Origin: Actinocatenispora thailandica
GTDB taxonomy: Bacteria; Actinomycetota; Actinomycetes; Mycobacteriales; Micromonosporaceae
Assembly (NCBI RefSeq): GCF_016865425.1
Contig: NZ_AP023355.1
Coordinates: 4,276,198 to 4,340,197 of the forward strand
Reading direction: 5' to 3'
Length of the DNA stretch: 64,000 nt
Shown: in pieces, positions 8,956 through 18,073 of the stretch
Numbering within the stretch: position 1 is the stretch's first letter
Layout: the number at the start of each line of letters is the position of its first letter
Notes under the pieces: model-generated
What the model was told of the DNA's origin: nothing
The model's input: the letters and a program-made list of their open reading frames with translations, nothing else
Database searches by the model: none
Made by a program: the position numbers and the translations under genes

Positions 8956-9240
8956 TCAGTCGGCAAGATCGGCCAGTCCTTGCTCCCAGCGGCGAGGGCC
9001 GGCTCCTGTTGCGGTCGCGGCACAGTGGACGAACTGGGTCCGACAGTCGCAACGGCGTACGCCACCGATCAACCGCGGTACCTGCGAGAAGGGCATGTCG
9101 AGCCGTTCGGGCCGCCAGACGGCGGCGACTCCGGTACCACCGTCGCTGGGTGCTTCCAGCCCGACGGTGGGGATGCCCATCGCCATCACAGCGCCCAGGC
9201 ACACCCAGCAGGGTTTCAGATTGATGGCGAGGGCCGGCGG
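8956..9240 (-). pseudogene. nucleoside (cytidine/adenosine) deaminase C-terminal remnant
   Basis: On the minus strand, KPCWVCLGAVMAMGIPTV resembles the zinc-binding PCxxC helix and following strand of nucleoside/tRNA deaminases. The read then runs through APSDGGTGVAAVW and ends RRWEQGLADLAD. The upstream half with the HAE motif and proton-shuttle glutamate is missing or unrecognisable, so the enzyme cannot be active. It sits beside another decayed gene, the creatininase remnant, which suggests a degrading boundary of an accessory segment. Confidence 0.6.
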
Positions 9241-9447
9241 CGCTGATCCCGGAGCCCAGCCCCAGATGACGGTCGACCTGCCGCACGGCCGGCGGACGCG
9301 AGATGTGAGCGTAGGGATGCAGCCAGCTGGACCATGGGCGTCGCCGGGCTGGTGCAGGCAGAGATCCAGCCAATAGCGGTCCCCATCTCGGAGGGACCTT
9401 GTCAGAAAGGAAGAAGTCGAGAGTTGGAGGGCGCGGCGGACTTCAGC

Positions 9448-9840
9448 TTAGTTGGGTCTGGGGTTCTCCACCGTGAACCACCGGTTCCCGTACGTTGACG
9501 AGTCGTGGCCGTAGTGGCGGTCCTTGTACTGCTTAAGCGCTGCCTGCCATTGACTGAGGATGAGGACGGCGTCGCTGTTCTGCGGAAGGGTCTCCTCGTC
9601 GAGGATATCGACGAAGGCATAGCTGGGGTCCTTCTCAATGACCTTGCTGAGTTCCCCGAGGAGACGGTTGAGCATCTTGATCTTGAGAGCGTTGACGACG
9701 CCATCCTGCTTCTTTTTGGACAGCTCGGTCATCTCGCGGTGAGCGGCCTCCAGCATCGGAACAAGCCGGTCATAGGTCGCTGCCTGCTCGTCAGTTGGCG
9801 ACGGCGAGGAGCCGTCATTCGCCTTGTTGCGGCGGGGCAT
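9448..9840 (-). CDS. small helical partner of the nuclease-like gene (130 aa)
   Basis: Function not recognised. The protein is charged and helical: a polar N-terminus, then EAAHREMTELSKKKQDGVV and MLNRLLGELSKVIEKD as likely amphipathic helices, and an aromatic tail (WQAALKQYKDRHYG). It starts 9 bp after the stop of the larger upstream gene on the same strand, so the two are almost certainly one operon. Codon use is less GC-biased than in the flanking genes. It could be an adaptor, inhibitor or immunity partner of the nuclease. Confidence 0.7.
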   Translation of the reverse strand: MPRRNKANDGSSPSPTDEQAATYDRLVPMLEAAHREMTELSKKKQDGVVNALKIKMLNRLLGELSKVIEKDPSYAFVDILDEETLPQNSDAVLILSQWQAALKQYKDRHYGHDSSTYGNRWFTVENPRPN

Positions 9841-9849
9841 GGTTTTCTC

Positions 9850-11277
9850 CTACTTCGGGAGCCGGCGGGTGAACTCGACGTGCTTCTTGCGCAGAACCTC
9901 GATGGGGCGCCGTCCGGATTCGAGCAGAGCGACCATGAGATCGAGGTCAGAGTCGTCCAGGCACAGGACCGCGCAGCGCTTGGACGAGTGCAGATCGACG
10001 ATGTTGCGCTGGACGCTGGTCTTCGGCGGGTTGCGCGCGACAAGGGCCCCGAGGCGGCCCATGTCCTCATCATCTAGGTAGCGGTAGAGCTGGTTGACGT
10101 GCTCCGTATCGATCGCTGCAACGTTCTTGAGCTCAAAGACGAGCTGGCGCGCGCCGTACTGGTCCCGGAGATCAGTCAAGAACGGTGTCTTGCCGTCATT
10201 ATGGAAGATGATGTCTCGAATGTGAGCACCACTGATCGTTCGTTCCTGCTGGCCCGCGAGGTCGAGCTCGGGGTAGAGCACAGAGGACAGGACATCGAAC
10301 GCGAGCTCCTCGAACTTCTTGTCGGCTCCGTTCTCACGGCCAGTCGGCAGCGCCTTGATGTCCGAAACCTTCTTCTTGACGGTCGCGAGTTTGAGCGGCG
10401 TGAAGAGCGGGTCGGGGCCGCACACACCCGCTGCGGCCTCCCGCTCCGCGACGTAGCTGCGGACCGTGTCGAAGTGCGCGCGGTTGTAGGCGAGCACGTC
10501 TGGCTTGGCGATGATCTTGCCTGCGCGGGCCGGCGGAAGCACGAGCGGCGCATAGGCGGTGCGATAGTAGTCGCCGTAGTTGATCCAAGGCAGCCTGCGG
10601 AGCAGGTTCAGTGGCGCGAGCAGGACCGGCGAACCGTCGGAGGGGTTGTACGGAAGACGCGCGTCGAACGGTCGCCAGTCGAGCACTGCGGCGTCCCAGG
10701 TCAGAAGCGTGTGGCGGGCCATTGGGATGCCCCAGTCCTCGCAGCGGCGCTCCGTGAACTTGGAGAGCCAGCGCTTGATGACCGAGGCGGTCAGGTCGCT
10801 GATGCGGTCCTCGGCGATGCCGGGCACGAGCAGAGCGAGGACCTCTAGGTGATCTAGACCAGCGGCTTGGAGCTGCGGAACCTGCTGGAACGTACGGACA
10901 ATGCCTTCGATAGTGCCGGAGCCGAGCGCTGAACCCCGCTTGGTCCCGGAGGCATAGCCCAGCCCGAGCTCGACCGGCTCACTGACCTCTGACAAGAGCA
11001 TGCTCGCTCGCGTTCCCCGTCCTTCGACGGCGTGCTTGCGGACCTCGTCTACAAAGCTGAGCAGGGCGGCGTGAAGCCGTCGGTACTCCTGGTCATCAGA
11101 CTTCCAGAGCAGGAACGGGTCTAGGTAGAGCGGGAGGTCCTCGCGAAGATGGGGGACGACGAAGTCCACTTCGTCTTGCCTGATTACGAGGCCAAAGACA
11201 TCGCTCAGACGCGGATTGAAAATGCCGATGGAGCCGAACTTATTGCCATCCGCTGCCACGCCCCCACCTTTCGTCAC
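9850..11277 (-). CDS. probable PD-(D/E)XK nuclease-like protein (475 aa)
   Basis: The N-terminal 300 residues are unrecognised and contain LPLYLDPFLLWKSDDQEYRRL and a conserved-looking LTWDAAVLDWRPFDARLPYNP. The C-terminal 150 residues look like a restriction-endonuclease fold: FEELAFDVLSSVLYPELDL, then RDIIFHN with Asp near residue 354, then the strand QLVFELKNVA with Glu and Lys near 382-384 (D...ExK). A helical DTEHVNQLYRYLDDEDMGRLG follows. This spacing suits a PD-(D/E)XK active site. With its 130-residue partner it may form a defence module. The fold call is inferred by eye. Confidence 0.6.
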   Translation of the reverse strand: MTKGGGVAADGNKFGSIGIFNPRLSDVFGLVIRQDEVDFVVPHLREDLPLYLDPFLLWKSDDQEYRRLHAALLSFVDEVRKHAVEGRGTRASMLLSEVSEPVELGLGYASGTKRGSALGSGTIEGIVRTFQQVPQLQAAGLDHLEVLALLVPGIAEDRISDLTASVIKRWLSKFTERRCEDWGIPMARHTLLTWDAAVLDWRPFDARLPYNPSDGSPVLLAPLNLLRRLPWINYGDYYRTAYAPLVLPPARAGKIIAKPDVLAYNRAHFDTVRSYVAEREAAAGVCGPDPLFTPLKLATVKKKVSDIKALPTGRENGADKKFEELAFDVLSSVLYPELDLAGQQERTISGAHIRDIIFHNDGKTPFLTDLRDQYGARQLVFELKNVAAIDTEHVNQLYRYLDDEDMGRLGALVARNPPKTSVQRNIVDLHSSKRCAVLCLDDSDLDLMVALLESGRRPIEVLRKKHVEFTRRLPK

Positions 11278-11608
11278 TTCCCTGCGAGGCTACGCTAGGA
11301 GAGAGCTCCCGACATACCGGTGCGACCACCCACGCTCCCCGAGCCCGGCCCCGATTTCGGAGCTACGTACGTGTCCACTCACTTGCCACCAGGTAGTCGT
11401 GCCACCGCGCCGCCGGCTTCACTCCCGAGCGCGGCACATAGTCAGGACGCGTCGAGCGGAGGCGAGGGCGGCCGCAGGGCCGACCCTCCTTATCCTCCTG
11501 CCGCAGACGGCGCTCGCCAGCTGCCAGCTGCTGCCCGACAGATAAGAGGAGGCTCATCCGGTTTGAGGGTGTAGTTGTAGACATCGAAGCCTGGGAGGGT
11601 TCATCAGC
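11278..11608. other. 331-bp interval between nuclease gene and IS remnants
   Basis: No gene is supported. The left part is the upstream region of the minus-strand nuclease-like gene. The right part, from about 11530, is likely the left end of the IS3-type fragment whose orfA begins at 11609; its exact terminus cannot be fixed by eye. Confidence 0.4.
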
Positions 11609-11706
11609 ATGGCTGCACCGAAGAAGTATCCGGACGAGTTGCGTGAGCGGGCGACGCGGATGGCGGTGAAGGCGCGTCGGGATCCAGCGACCTCGACCGG
11701 CGCGAT
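11609..11706 (+). pseudogene. IS3-family orfA 5' fragment
   Basis: The read MAAPKKYPDELRERATRMAV followed by KARRDPATSTGA is the start of an IS3-family OrfA (helix-turn-helix protein) with a KKYP-type N-terminus. It is different from the MFAVPKPYPREF copies elsewhere in the window. After about 33 codons the reading becomes the antisense of an ISL3 transposase, so the fragment is joined directly to that element near 11695-11706. Confidence 0.6.
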
Positions 11707-12585
11707 GCGGGTCGCCTGTGCGGCCGCGGTGGCCGTGGATGCTCTGCTGGACGCGGCGGCGGCACTGGTCCATGGCGTCTCCGGCCAGGCGCACGACGTG
11801 GAACGGGTCCATGACCGCAGCGGCGTCGGGAAGCTGTTCTGTGGTCGCGGTCTTGAAAAAAGCCGGGTGAAGCCGTCCATCGCGACAACCTCCACGGCGT
11901 CGCGCCAGGTCTGTTCACGCTCGGCGAGCCAGGAGGCGAACACCTGTTTGGAGCGGCCGGCGACCATGTCCAGCAGCCTCGCCGTGCCGGTGCCGTCACG
12001 GATCGGGGTGAGATCGATGATCACGGTCACGTACTTGTCGCCGCGCCTGGTGTGGTGTCGCCACACGTGTTCATCGACGCCAATGACCTTCACGCCCTCG
12101 AAGCGGGCCGGGTCGTCGATCAGCACGCGCTTGCCCTCGGCCAGGACGGCGTCGTTGGCAGTGTCCCAGGCAACGTCCAACGCTTCAGCGATGCGGGCGA
12201 CGGTCAGGTGCTGCACCACGATGCCCTCCAGCGCCCACCGCAGCCCACGCCGTGACAGCTTCGCCCGCGGCTTCGCGGCCCGGGTGGTGTCTTGTCGCCA
12301 CACGTGCCCGCAGCCGGCGCAGCGGTAGCGGCGCACGGCGACCTCAAGGACCGTGGGGCGCCAGCCGAGCGGTTCGTGCGCGAGACGGCGGATCACGGTG
12401 TCACGCCCAATCCCTTCACCGCCACAGCGGCGGCACCCCTGATCGGCAGCCACGACTCGGCACGCAAGCACCGCACGATCAGGTTCCAGGCGTTGCCCGG
12501 TCACGACAAGGCCGAGTTCGTCGAGTCGGCAGAACGTGGTCAGGTCGGGACAGGCAAAGCCCACCCCGCGAGTAGCGTCAGACAC
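11695..12585 (-). pseudogene. ISL3-family transposase, N-terminal half with a frameshift
   Basis: The ORF begins MSDATRGVGFACPDL and carries the ISL3 zinc-finger-like region (CRRCGGEGIGRDT, then YRCAGCGHVWRQDT). The first DDE-type block follows (VIGVDEHVWRHHTRRGDKYVTV). At AMDGFT the frame breaks next to a run of six A on the plus strand (11856-11861). The correct reading resumes in another frame as MDPFHVVRLAGDAMDQCRRR and stops matching after GHRGRTGDP. Frameshift plus truncation make it inactive. Confidence 0.8.
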
Positions 12586-12696
12586 GTCGAGGTCTTCCAG
12601 ATGGCGAGCGTGAGAACTTCCATCCTCGGGAGACCTCGACGCCTATCCGAGGACCGCCACGCCGTGATCCCTACACCCCCATCTGGGAAGAGCCAG
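11695..12696 (-). mobile_element. ISL3-family element, 5' half only
   Basis: The transposase start and its upstream end are kept; the 3' half is absent. The probable terminal repeat reads GGCTCTTCCCAGATGGGGG on the minus strand, ending near 12696, as in actinomycete ISL3 elements. The other end is lost at the junction with an IS3 fragment near 11700. A separate ISL3 3' half lies at 22610-23028 in the opposite orientation. Confidence 0.65.
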
Positions 12697-12950
12697 ATAA
12701 GAGGGAAACCTACGCCCAGTGATCGTCAAGCAGTGACGAGCCGGCTCTCAGGGTCAAATATGGCCGTCATGGTGGCCCGGCTTGCTCCGCCCAACCACTG
12801 TCTCTGCTGCTGACTTCCATTGCAGGCCAAGCCGTATCTGATGCGTGCCGGGATGCGGACAACCGGGTCGTCCGCATCGGTCGTCTGGTGTGGGTGGCAT
12901 TGCCGATGGGTCAATGGTTTCAGTTTCAGCCGACGAGATGAGGCGGGACC

Positions 12951-14204
12951 ATGATCCGTTCGCAGGACGACGTGGGTGGCAGTTGTGTGGTCGTCGAGTC
13001 CGGTATCCCGGAGCCGACCGATCTCACGATCGTGGAACGTAAGGGCTGGGGACATCCGGACACGCTGGCCGATCATCTGGCCGAGCGCCTGTCGCGGGAG
13101 TACAGCACCTACACGATGGAGCACTTCGGTGGGGTGCTGCACCACAACTTCGACAAGCTTGCCCTGCTCGGCGGCCGTTCCGAGGTTCGGTACGGGTCGG
13201 GGCGGATGCTCCAGCCGGTCCGCGTGCTGGTGAACGGCCGCGCCACCGGAATCTGCGGCGGCGAGCTGATCCCGGTGGACGAGATGGTCGTCGCGGCGAC
13301 GAAGGCATTCTTCCACGAGCGGCTGCCAATGCTGGACGCCAACCTGCGCATCGAACTGAACATCACGAACAATCCCAGCCCGGGCGCCGTGGTCACCGAC
13401 GGCGGAGTCGCGCCGGAGCGCTCGTCCTGGTTCGCGCCCCGATCCCTGGAGGACCTGCGGGAGCGGCGGGTGCTGCTGGCCAACGACACGTCGCTGGGCA
13501 CCGGCTGGGCGCCGGAGAGCCCGTACGAGACGTTCATCCGTGACCTGGTCGACCACCTGTCCGGGCCGAACGGGTTCCGGCAGGACCACCCGTGGTGTGG
13601 CTCGGACGTCAAGTTGATGGGGTACGCGGCGCGCGATGTGCTCGACATCGTGCTGTGCGTGCCGCAGCTGTCCGCGCACGTTGCTGATCTCGGCCAGTAC
13701 CTGGCCAACAAGCAGAGGATCCTGGCCGAGTGCCGGCGCTGGGCCTCGTCCCGGTGGCCGCAGCTGGAGGCGCGGTTCCGGCTCAACGTGCGCGACGTGC
13801 CGGACCGAGACGAGCTGTATCTGACGCATACCGGCAGCTCGATCGAGTCCGGCGACGAGGGTGTGGTTGGGCGCGGTAACCGGGTCAACGGTTTGATCAC
13901 GCCGCTGCGGCCGATGAACGTGGAGGGCGCCAACGGCAAGAACCCCGTCTACCACGTCGGGAAACTGTACAACCTGGCCGCGCGGCAGATCGCGCAACGA
14001 CTGCACGAGGCCACCGGCGGGTACGCCGAGGTGCATCTGGTCAGCGCGACCGGGCTGCGGCTGGCCCGGCCGTGGCGGATCCTGGTACGGCTGACCGCCG
14101 CCGAGGTGCTGGCGGAGAAGGTGCACGCCGAGGTGTTCGACGTGCTGGACGACTTCCCGGCGCTGACCCGCCGCATCCTCACCACCGATCTGGTGCTGAG
14201 CTGA
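12951..14204 (+). CDS. archaeal-type S-adenosylmethionine synthetase (methionine adenosyltransferase)
   Basis: A 417-residue protein of the archaeal MAT family (AdoMet_Synthase), not the usual bacterial MetK. Key stretches are ERKGWGHPDTLADHLAERLS (about residues 29-48), HHNFDKLALLGGRS, a GNRVNGLITPLRPMNVEGANGKNP block and VHLVSATGLRLARPW. These match the ATP/methionine site regions of that family. It should make SAM from ATP and methionine. AGGCGGGACC precedes the ATG. It heads a six-gene operon and its stop overlaps the next ATG by one base. A host would normally carry another MetK, so this copy is probably pathway-specific. Confidence 0.88.
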   Translation: MIRSQDDVGGSCVVVESGIPEPTDLTIVERKGWGHPDTLADHLAERLSREYSTYTMEHFGGVLHHNFDKLALLGGRSEVRYGSGRMLQPVRVLVNGRATGICGGELIPVDEMVVAATKAFFHERLPMLDANLRIELNITNNPSPGAVVTDGGVAPERSSWFAPRSLEDLRERRVLLANDTSLGTGWAPESPYETFIRDLVDHLSGPNGFRQDHPWCGSDVKLMGYAARDVLDIVLCVPQLSAHVADLGQYLANKQRILAECRRWASSRWPQLEARFRLNVRDVPDRDELYLTHTGSSIESGDEGVVGRGNRVNGLITPLRPMNVEGANGKNPVYHVGKLYNLAARQIAQRLHEATGGYAEVHLVSATGLRLARPWRILVRLTAAEVLAEKVHAEVFDVLDDFPALTRRILTTDLVLS

Positions 14205-15103
14205 TGGACGCCGCCACCCTGGGGTCGGTGCCGGCCGGGTGCCGCCGCCGGCTCCTGGACCACTACGGCATGGCGGTGCGGCCGTGGCTGGGAGCCGTGC
14301 CCGGCATGCTGGCCGAGGCGGTGCGGCGCTGGGGTGTGCAGTTGTCTCGCTATCACGATGCCGGCTGCGCGTCGGTGCTGGCGGTCGGTTCGCTGCGCGG
14401 CCAGCCCGTGATCGTCAAGGCGTGGTACAGCCCGCAACGCTACGTCCGTGAGCTCGCCGCGTTACGCGCTTGGGCGCCGGCCGCGCCACGCTTGTTCGCT
14501 ACCGCGCCGGACCTGCACATAGCGGCGATGGCACTGGTTGGTGGCCGGCCGGGCGGCGCACTCCGCCCAGCACAGGAGGAGCAGGCGGTGGCCGCGTCAC
14601 TGGCCGCCCTGCATCACGATAGCCCGGTCCCAGAGCATCTGCCGCGACTGCGCCAATACATCGACGACACGGTACGGCCCCGCATCCATCGGCGCCGCAG
14701 CCTCGGCGCCGACATCCCGCCGCAGTACCTGACCACGATTGATCGCACCGCCTCCACTGGTTCGTCGCCGGTGCTGCTGCATGGCGACCTGTACCAGGAC
14801 AACGTGCCGTTCTCCGCATCCGGGCAGCCGGTGTTCCTCGATCCGCTGCCGATGGTCGGCACGCCGGCGTTCGACTGGGCGTTCTGGACCGTCTACTACC
14901 GGCTGGGCCGGCACACCGTCTCCCGACTGCATCTGGCGGCGGACGCAAGCCGGCTCCCGCTTGCCGAACTCGTTCCGTGGTGTCTGCTGCTGTGCGTCGA
15001 CGGGCTGCTCTACTACCGCGACAGCGGCGATCGTCGCGCGCCGGTGATGGCCGCGGTCATGCACGAGGTGGCCGACTACGACCGGCAGGGCGCGTCATGG
15101 TGA
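14204..15103 (+). CDS. phosphotransferase (APH-like kinase) of the SAM/SerRS operon
   Basis: A 299-residue APH/choline-kinase-like protein. The catalytic loop is VLLHGDLYQDNVPF (about residues 188-201) and the metal-binding block is VFLDPLPMVGTPAFDWAFW. An N-lobe lysine is likely in PVIVKAWYSPQRYVREL. The substrate is unknown; the neighbouring histidine phosphatase may act on the same phosphate. The ATG overlaps the metK-like stop by one base, and its own stop overlaps the phosphatase gene by 7 bp. Confidence 0.85.
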   Translation: MDAATLGSVPAGCRRRLLDHYGMAVRPWLGAVPGMLAEAVRRWGVQLSRYHDAGCASVLAVGSLRGQPVIVKAWYSPQRYVRELAALRAWAPAAPRLFATAPDLHIAAMALVGGRPGGALRPAQEEQAVAASLAALHHDSPVPEHLPRLRQYIDDTVRPRIHRRRSLGADIPPQYLTTIDRTASTGSSPVLLHGDLYQDNVPFSASGQPVFLDPLPMVGTPAFDWAFWTVYYRLGRHTVSRLHLAADASRLPLAELVPWCLLLCVDGLLYYRDSGDRRAPVMAAVMHEVADYDRQGASW

Positions 15104-15768
15104 CCTACGTGCTGCGCCACGGCCGCACCGCCTACAGCGCCAGCTACCGCGTCAACGGCGATCCGCAGATCCCGGTTTATCTCGACCGTACGGGCCGTGT
15201 CCAGTGCCGCGAGGCGCGCGACACGCTGCCGCCCCAGACCCTCGCCTCGTGCGTAAGCAGCCCCTTCCCCCGCGCCATCCAAACGGCACGGCTGCTGACT
15301 GCGGACCGGCCGCCCGACATCCAGGTCGACCCCAGCCTCGGCGAGATCGACTACGGCGAGTTCGAAGGCGGACCGTTCACCGCCTACGCCCGCTGGCTGA
15401 CCAGCCATGGCCCACACGCCAGGCCGGCCGGCGCCGGAGAGTCGCAACACGAAGCGCTCACCCGGATGCTGCGGGGGCTACGGCGTTGCCTCCAGCTACC
15501 CGGCCCCCGGCTGGTGGTTACCCATGGCCTGCTGTTGTCCGTGCTCGCCGCCAGGCGCCTGGACGGCCACGTGTGCTTCCCCGAAGCGCTCTATGCGACC
15601 CCGCGCCTCTATTCCGACCATGACCTGACCCAGGTACTCGACCGCCTCCTCGGCGAACTCGCAGCCTGCCCGGCCGACTCCTCGTTACTGCCGGTGAGAG
15701 AGCCGGGCCAGCTTGATACCTTCGGCCCGACATCCGCGCATCCGGAGGAAGAGGACGCTCATGCATGA
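15097..15768 (+). CDS. histidine phosphatase (phosphoglycerate-mutase-like) superfamily protein
   Basis: A 223-residue protein. The catalytic RHG motif is at the very N-terminus (VTYVLRHGRTAYSA). The second conserved region is SSPFPRAIQTARLL, the acid/base block is EIDYGEFEGG, and the C-terminal histidine is in LVVTHGLLLSVLAARR. This is a complete phosphatase-type active site. In this operon it could remove a phosphate put on by the preceding kinase or release an intermediate. Both ends overlap neighbouring genes. Confidence 0.85.
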   Translation: MVTYVLRHGRTAYSASYRVNGDPQIPVYLDRTGRVQCREARDTLPPQTLASCVSSPFPRAIQTARLLTADRPPDIQVDPSLGEIDYGEFEGGPFTAYARWLTSHGPHARPAGAGESQHEALTRMLRGLRRCLQLPGPRLVVTHGLLLSVLAARRLDGHVCFPEALYATPRLYSDHDLTQVLDRLLGELAACPADSSLLPVREPGQLDTFGPTSAHPEEEDAHA

Positions 15769-17053
15769 TCCACGCGCGCTGCTGGACGCCGAGACCGACG
15801 CCGTGCGCCGGCTCGCCCGCCGCGGCTACACCCTCGACGTGTCCGCGCTGGAGGATCTGCTGTCTCGGCGCAACAAGACCATCCAGTCGGTCGACGAGAT
15901 GCGCGCGGAATCCAACCAGGTCGCCAAACAGGTCCCCCAGGTCGCCCGCGCCGGCGGCGACGCCACCGAGCTCAAGGACCGGGCGCGGCAGCTGAAGGAA
16001 GAGATCCGCGACCGGGAAGAGGAACAGGAGCGCCTCAACGCCGAGCTGCGCGAGCTGCTGCTGTCGGTACCGAACCTGCCGCTGGACAAGGCGCCCGACG
16101 GCGACTCCGACGAGTTCGCCGTCGAGGTCCGCCGGCACGGCACTCCCCCGGCGTTCCCGTTCGAGCCCAAGGACCACGTCTCGCTTGGTGAGGCGATGGG
16201 CATCCTGGACTTCGGCCGCGCCACCAAGCTGTCTGGCCCCCGGTTCAGCGTCGCCCGCGGCGCCGGCGCCGCGTTGGAACGCGCGCTGGCGACCCTGTTC
16301 CTCGACCTGCACACCCGCCAGCACGGCTACACCGAGTACTCGGTGCCCACCCTGGTCACCCGCGAGACGATGACCGGCACCGGGCAGCTACCGAAGTTCG
16401 AAGAGGACCTGTTCAAGACCCGTACCGGCGACCGCGACCTCTACCTCGTACCCACCGCCGAGGTACCGCTGACCAACCTGCACGCCGGCGAGATCATCGA
16501 CCCCGCGAAGCTCCCGCTCGCCTTCACCGCGCAGACCCCCTGCTACCGCTCCGAAGCCGGCTCGTACGGCCGCGACACCCGCGGCCTGATCCGGCTGCAC
16601 CAGTTCGCCAAGGTCGAGATGGTGCGGCTGTGCCAGCCCGAGGACTCCCAGGTGCAGCTGGCGGCGATGGTCGAACACGCCGAAGCCTGCCTGGCCGCCC
16701 TCGACCTCGCCTACCGGGTGGTGCTGCTGCCGGCCGGGGACATGGGCTTCTCCGCGCAGCTCACCTACGACCTGGAGGTCTGGCTGCCCGGCCAGAGCCG
16801 CTACCGGGAGATCTCCTCGGTCTCCGACTGCGGCACCTTCCAGGGCCGCCGCGCGAACATCCGCACCCGCGACGCCGACGGCAAGCGCCGCTTCGTCGCC
16901 ACCCTCAACGGCTCCGGCCTGCCGATCGGCCGCACCCTGGCCGCCGTACTCGAACAGCACCAGCGCCAGGACGGCTCGGTCGTGCTGCCCGAAACACTCG
17001 CCCACCACACCGGTTTCCGGGTCATCCAACCCGATGGGACACCCCAGGAGTAG
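15761..17053 (+). CDS. serS: seryl-tRNA synthetase, complete, inside a biosynthesis-like operon
   Basis: A 430-residue class II synthetase. The N-terminal tRNA-binding coiled coil covers about residues 30-105 (two antiparallel charged helices). The serine site TAEVPLTNLH is present. Motif 2 is CYRSEAGSYGRDTRGLIRLH, and motif 3 is NGSGLPIGRTLAAVLEQ. It should charge tRNA-Ser. All catalytic elements are intact, so it is not a decayed paralogue. Location between a phosphatase and a glycosyltransferase, with a 8-bp overlap upstream, argues for a dedicated or second SerRS supplying seryl-tRNA or seryl-adenylate to a pathway, as known for VlmL in valanimycin synthesis. Start chosen at ATG after GGAGGAAGAGG. 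Confidence 0.92.
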   Translation: MHDPRALLDAETDAVRRLARRGYTLDVSALEDLLSRRNKTIQSVDEMRAESNQVAKQVPQVARAGGDATELKDRARQLKEEIRDREEEQERLNAELRELLLSVPNLPLDKAPDGDSDEFAVEVRRHGTPPAFPFEPKDHVSLGEAMGILDFGRATKLSGPRFSVARGAGAALERALATLFLDLHTRQHGYTEYSVPTLVTRETMTGTGQLPKFEEDLFKTRTGDRDLYLVPTAEVPLTNLHAGEIIDPAKLPLAFTAQTPCYRSEAGSYGRDTRGLIRLHQFAKVEMVRLCQPEDSQVQLAAMVEHAEACLAALDLAYRVVLLPAGDMGFSAQLTYDLEVWLPGQSRYREISSVSDCGTFQGRRANIRTRDADGKRRFVATLNGSGLPIGRTLAAVLEQHQRQDGSVVLPETLAHHTGFRVIQPDGTPQE

Positions 17054-17056
17054 CTC

Positions 17057-18073
17057 ATGCTCGTCGGCGTCTGCGACTTCCCCTCCGCCTACGACTTCCC
17101 GCCCGCCGGATACGGCGGCATCGAACGATGGCTGTGGGCGGTCGCGATCGGAGCCCGACGCTCCGGCGCCGACGTGCACCTGCTCGGCCCCCAGTGGCGC
17201 ACCGACCTCCACGGCTGGACCGTCCGCCCGTACCGGCTGGAAGACCTCGACCCGCACGGCGCCACAGTGGCCGGGCTGCGCGCCGACCGCTACGACCTAC
17301 TGATCGTCGGACACGAGTACCCGTCGCTGCCGCGCTGGCGCGAGGTCGCCGACCGGCTCGGCTGCGACGTGGCCACCTTCCAACACGACCCGCGATTCCA
17401 GCACGCCGCCGACGCCTTCAACGGGCGCCAGCGGCGGCTGTACTGCTACAGCCCGGAGATGTCCGCCCGCTACGTCGCGCATCACCCCGCGCCCGAGCTC
17501 GCGGTGCACCTGGGCCACGGCGAGCAGGAACCCGCCGCCGTCACCGGCACCGACCTGGTGTGGCTGGGCCGCATCGACCGGCAGAAGGCGCCGCACCTCG
17601 CCGCCCAGGCAGCCGGGCTGTTGGGCCGCCGGATCCGCATCGTCGGACCGATCTTCGACCCCGGGTACGTCGACGAGCATCGCGACGTGTTCGCGGCCGA
17701 CCATGTCGAGATGGTCGGGGAACTCGGCGGGGCAGCGAAGACCGCCGCGTTCGCGCACGGTTCCGTGTTCGTGTACACGTGTGCCCGCGACTACGTCGAA
17801 GCCGGCGCCGCGGTCTTCGGCGAAGCGCTGCGCGCCGGGACCCCGGTCGCCGCGCTGACCTGGCGACCCGGTACCTGCGCCGACGCCGCCCTGTGCCCCA
17901 AAACCGGCCGCATCGCCACCGTCACCCCGGAAACCACCGACGCCGAAGCAGCACACGCCCTCGCCGACGCGATCGAGGACGCCATCCCCTTGGATCCTCG
18001 CACCGTCCAGGACACCGGTCAGGCACGCTTCGACCCGGACCGACACTTCCAGGCGCTCGCCTCGCGGCCATGA
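17057..18073 (+). CDS. GT-B glycosyltransferase (GT4-like)
   Basis: A 338-residue protein. The N-terminal Rossmann-like half opens with VCDFPSAYDF and the acceptor-side loop GYGGIERWLWAVA. The C-terminal half has TDLVWLGRIDRQKAPHLAAQAA, typical of the GT4 donor domain, and GEALRAGTPVAALTWRPG containing the EX7E-like region. No signal peptide is present. It starts 3 bp after serS and its stop overlaps the next ATG as ATGA. It probably transfers a sugar from a nucleotide donor to the operon's product; the acceptor is unknown. Confidence 0.82.
   Translation: MLVGVCDFPSAYDFPPAGYGGIERWLWAVAIGARRSGADVHLLGPQWRTDLHGWTVRPYRLEDLDPHGATVAGLRADRYDLLIVGHEYPSLPRWREVADRLGCDVATFQHDPRFQHAADAFNGRQRRLYCYSPEMSARYVAHHPAPELAVHLGHGEQEPAAVTGTDLVWLGRIDRQKAPHLAAQAAGLLGRRIRIVGPIFDPGYVDEHRDVFAADHVEMVGELGGAAKTAAFAHGSVFVYTCARDYVEAGAAVFGEALRAGTPVAALTWRPGTCADAALCPKTGRIATVTPETTDAEAAHALADAIEDAIPLDPRTVQDTGQARFDPDRHFQALASRP

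Noticed and set aside
16630-18073. Long plus frame before the aaRS-like gene
   Set aside because: It is an Arg/Pro-rich shadow of serS and the glycosyltransferase. Only 18070-19122 in this frame looks like a protein.
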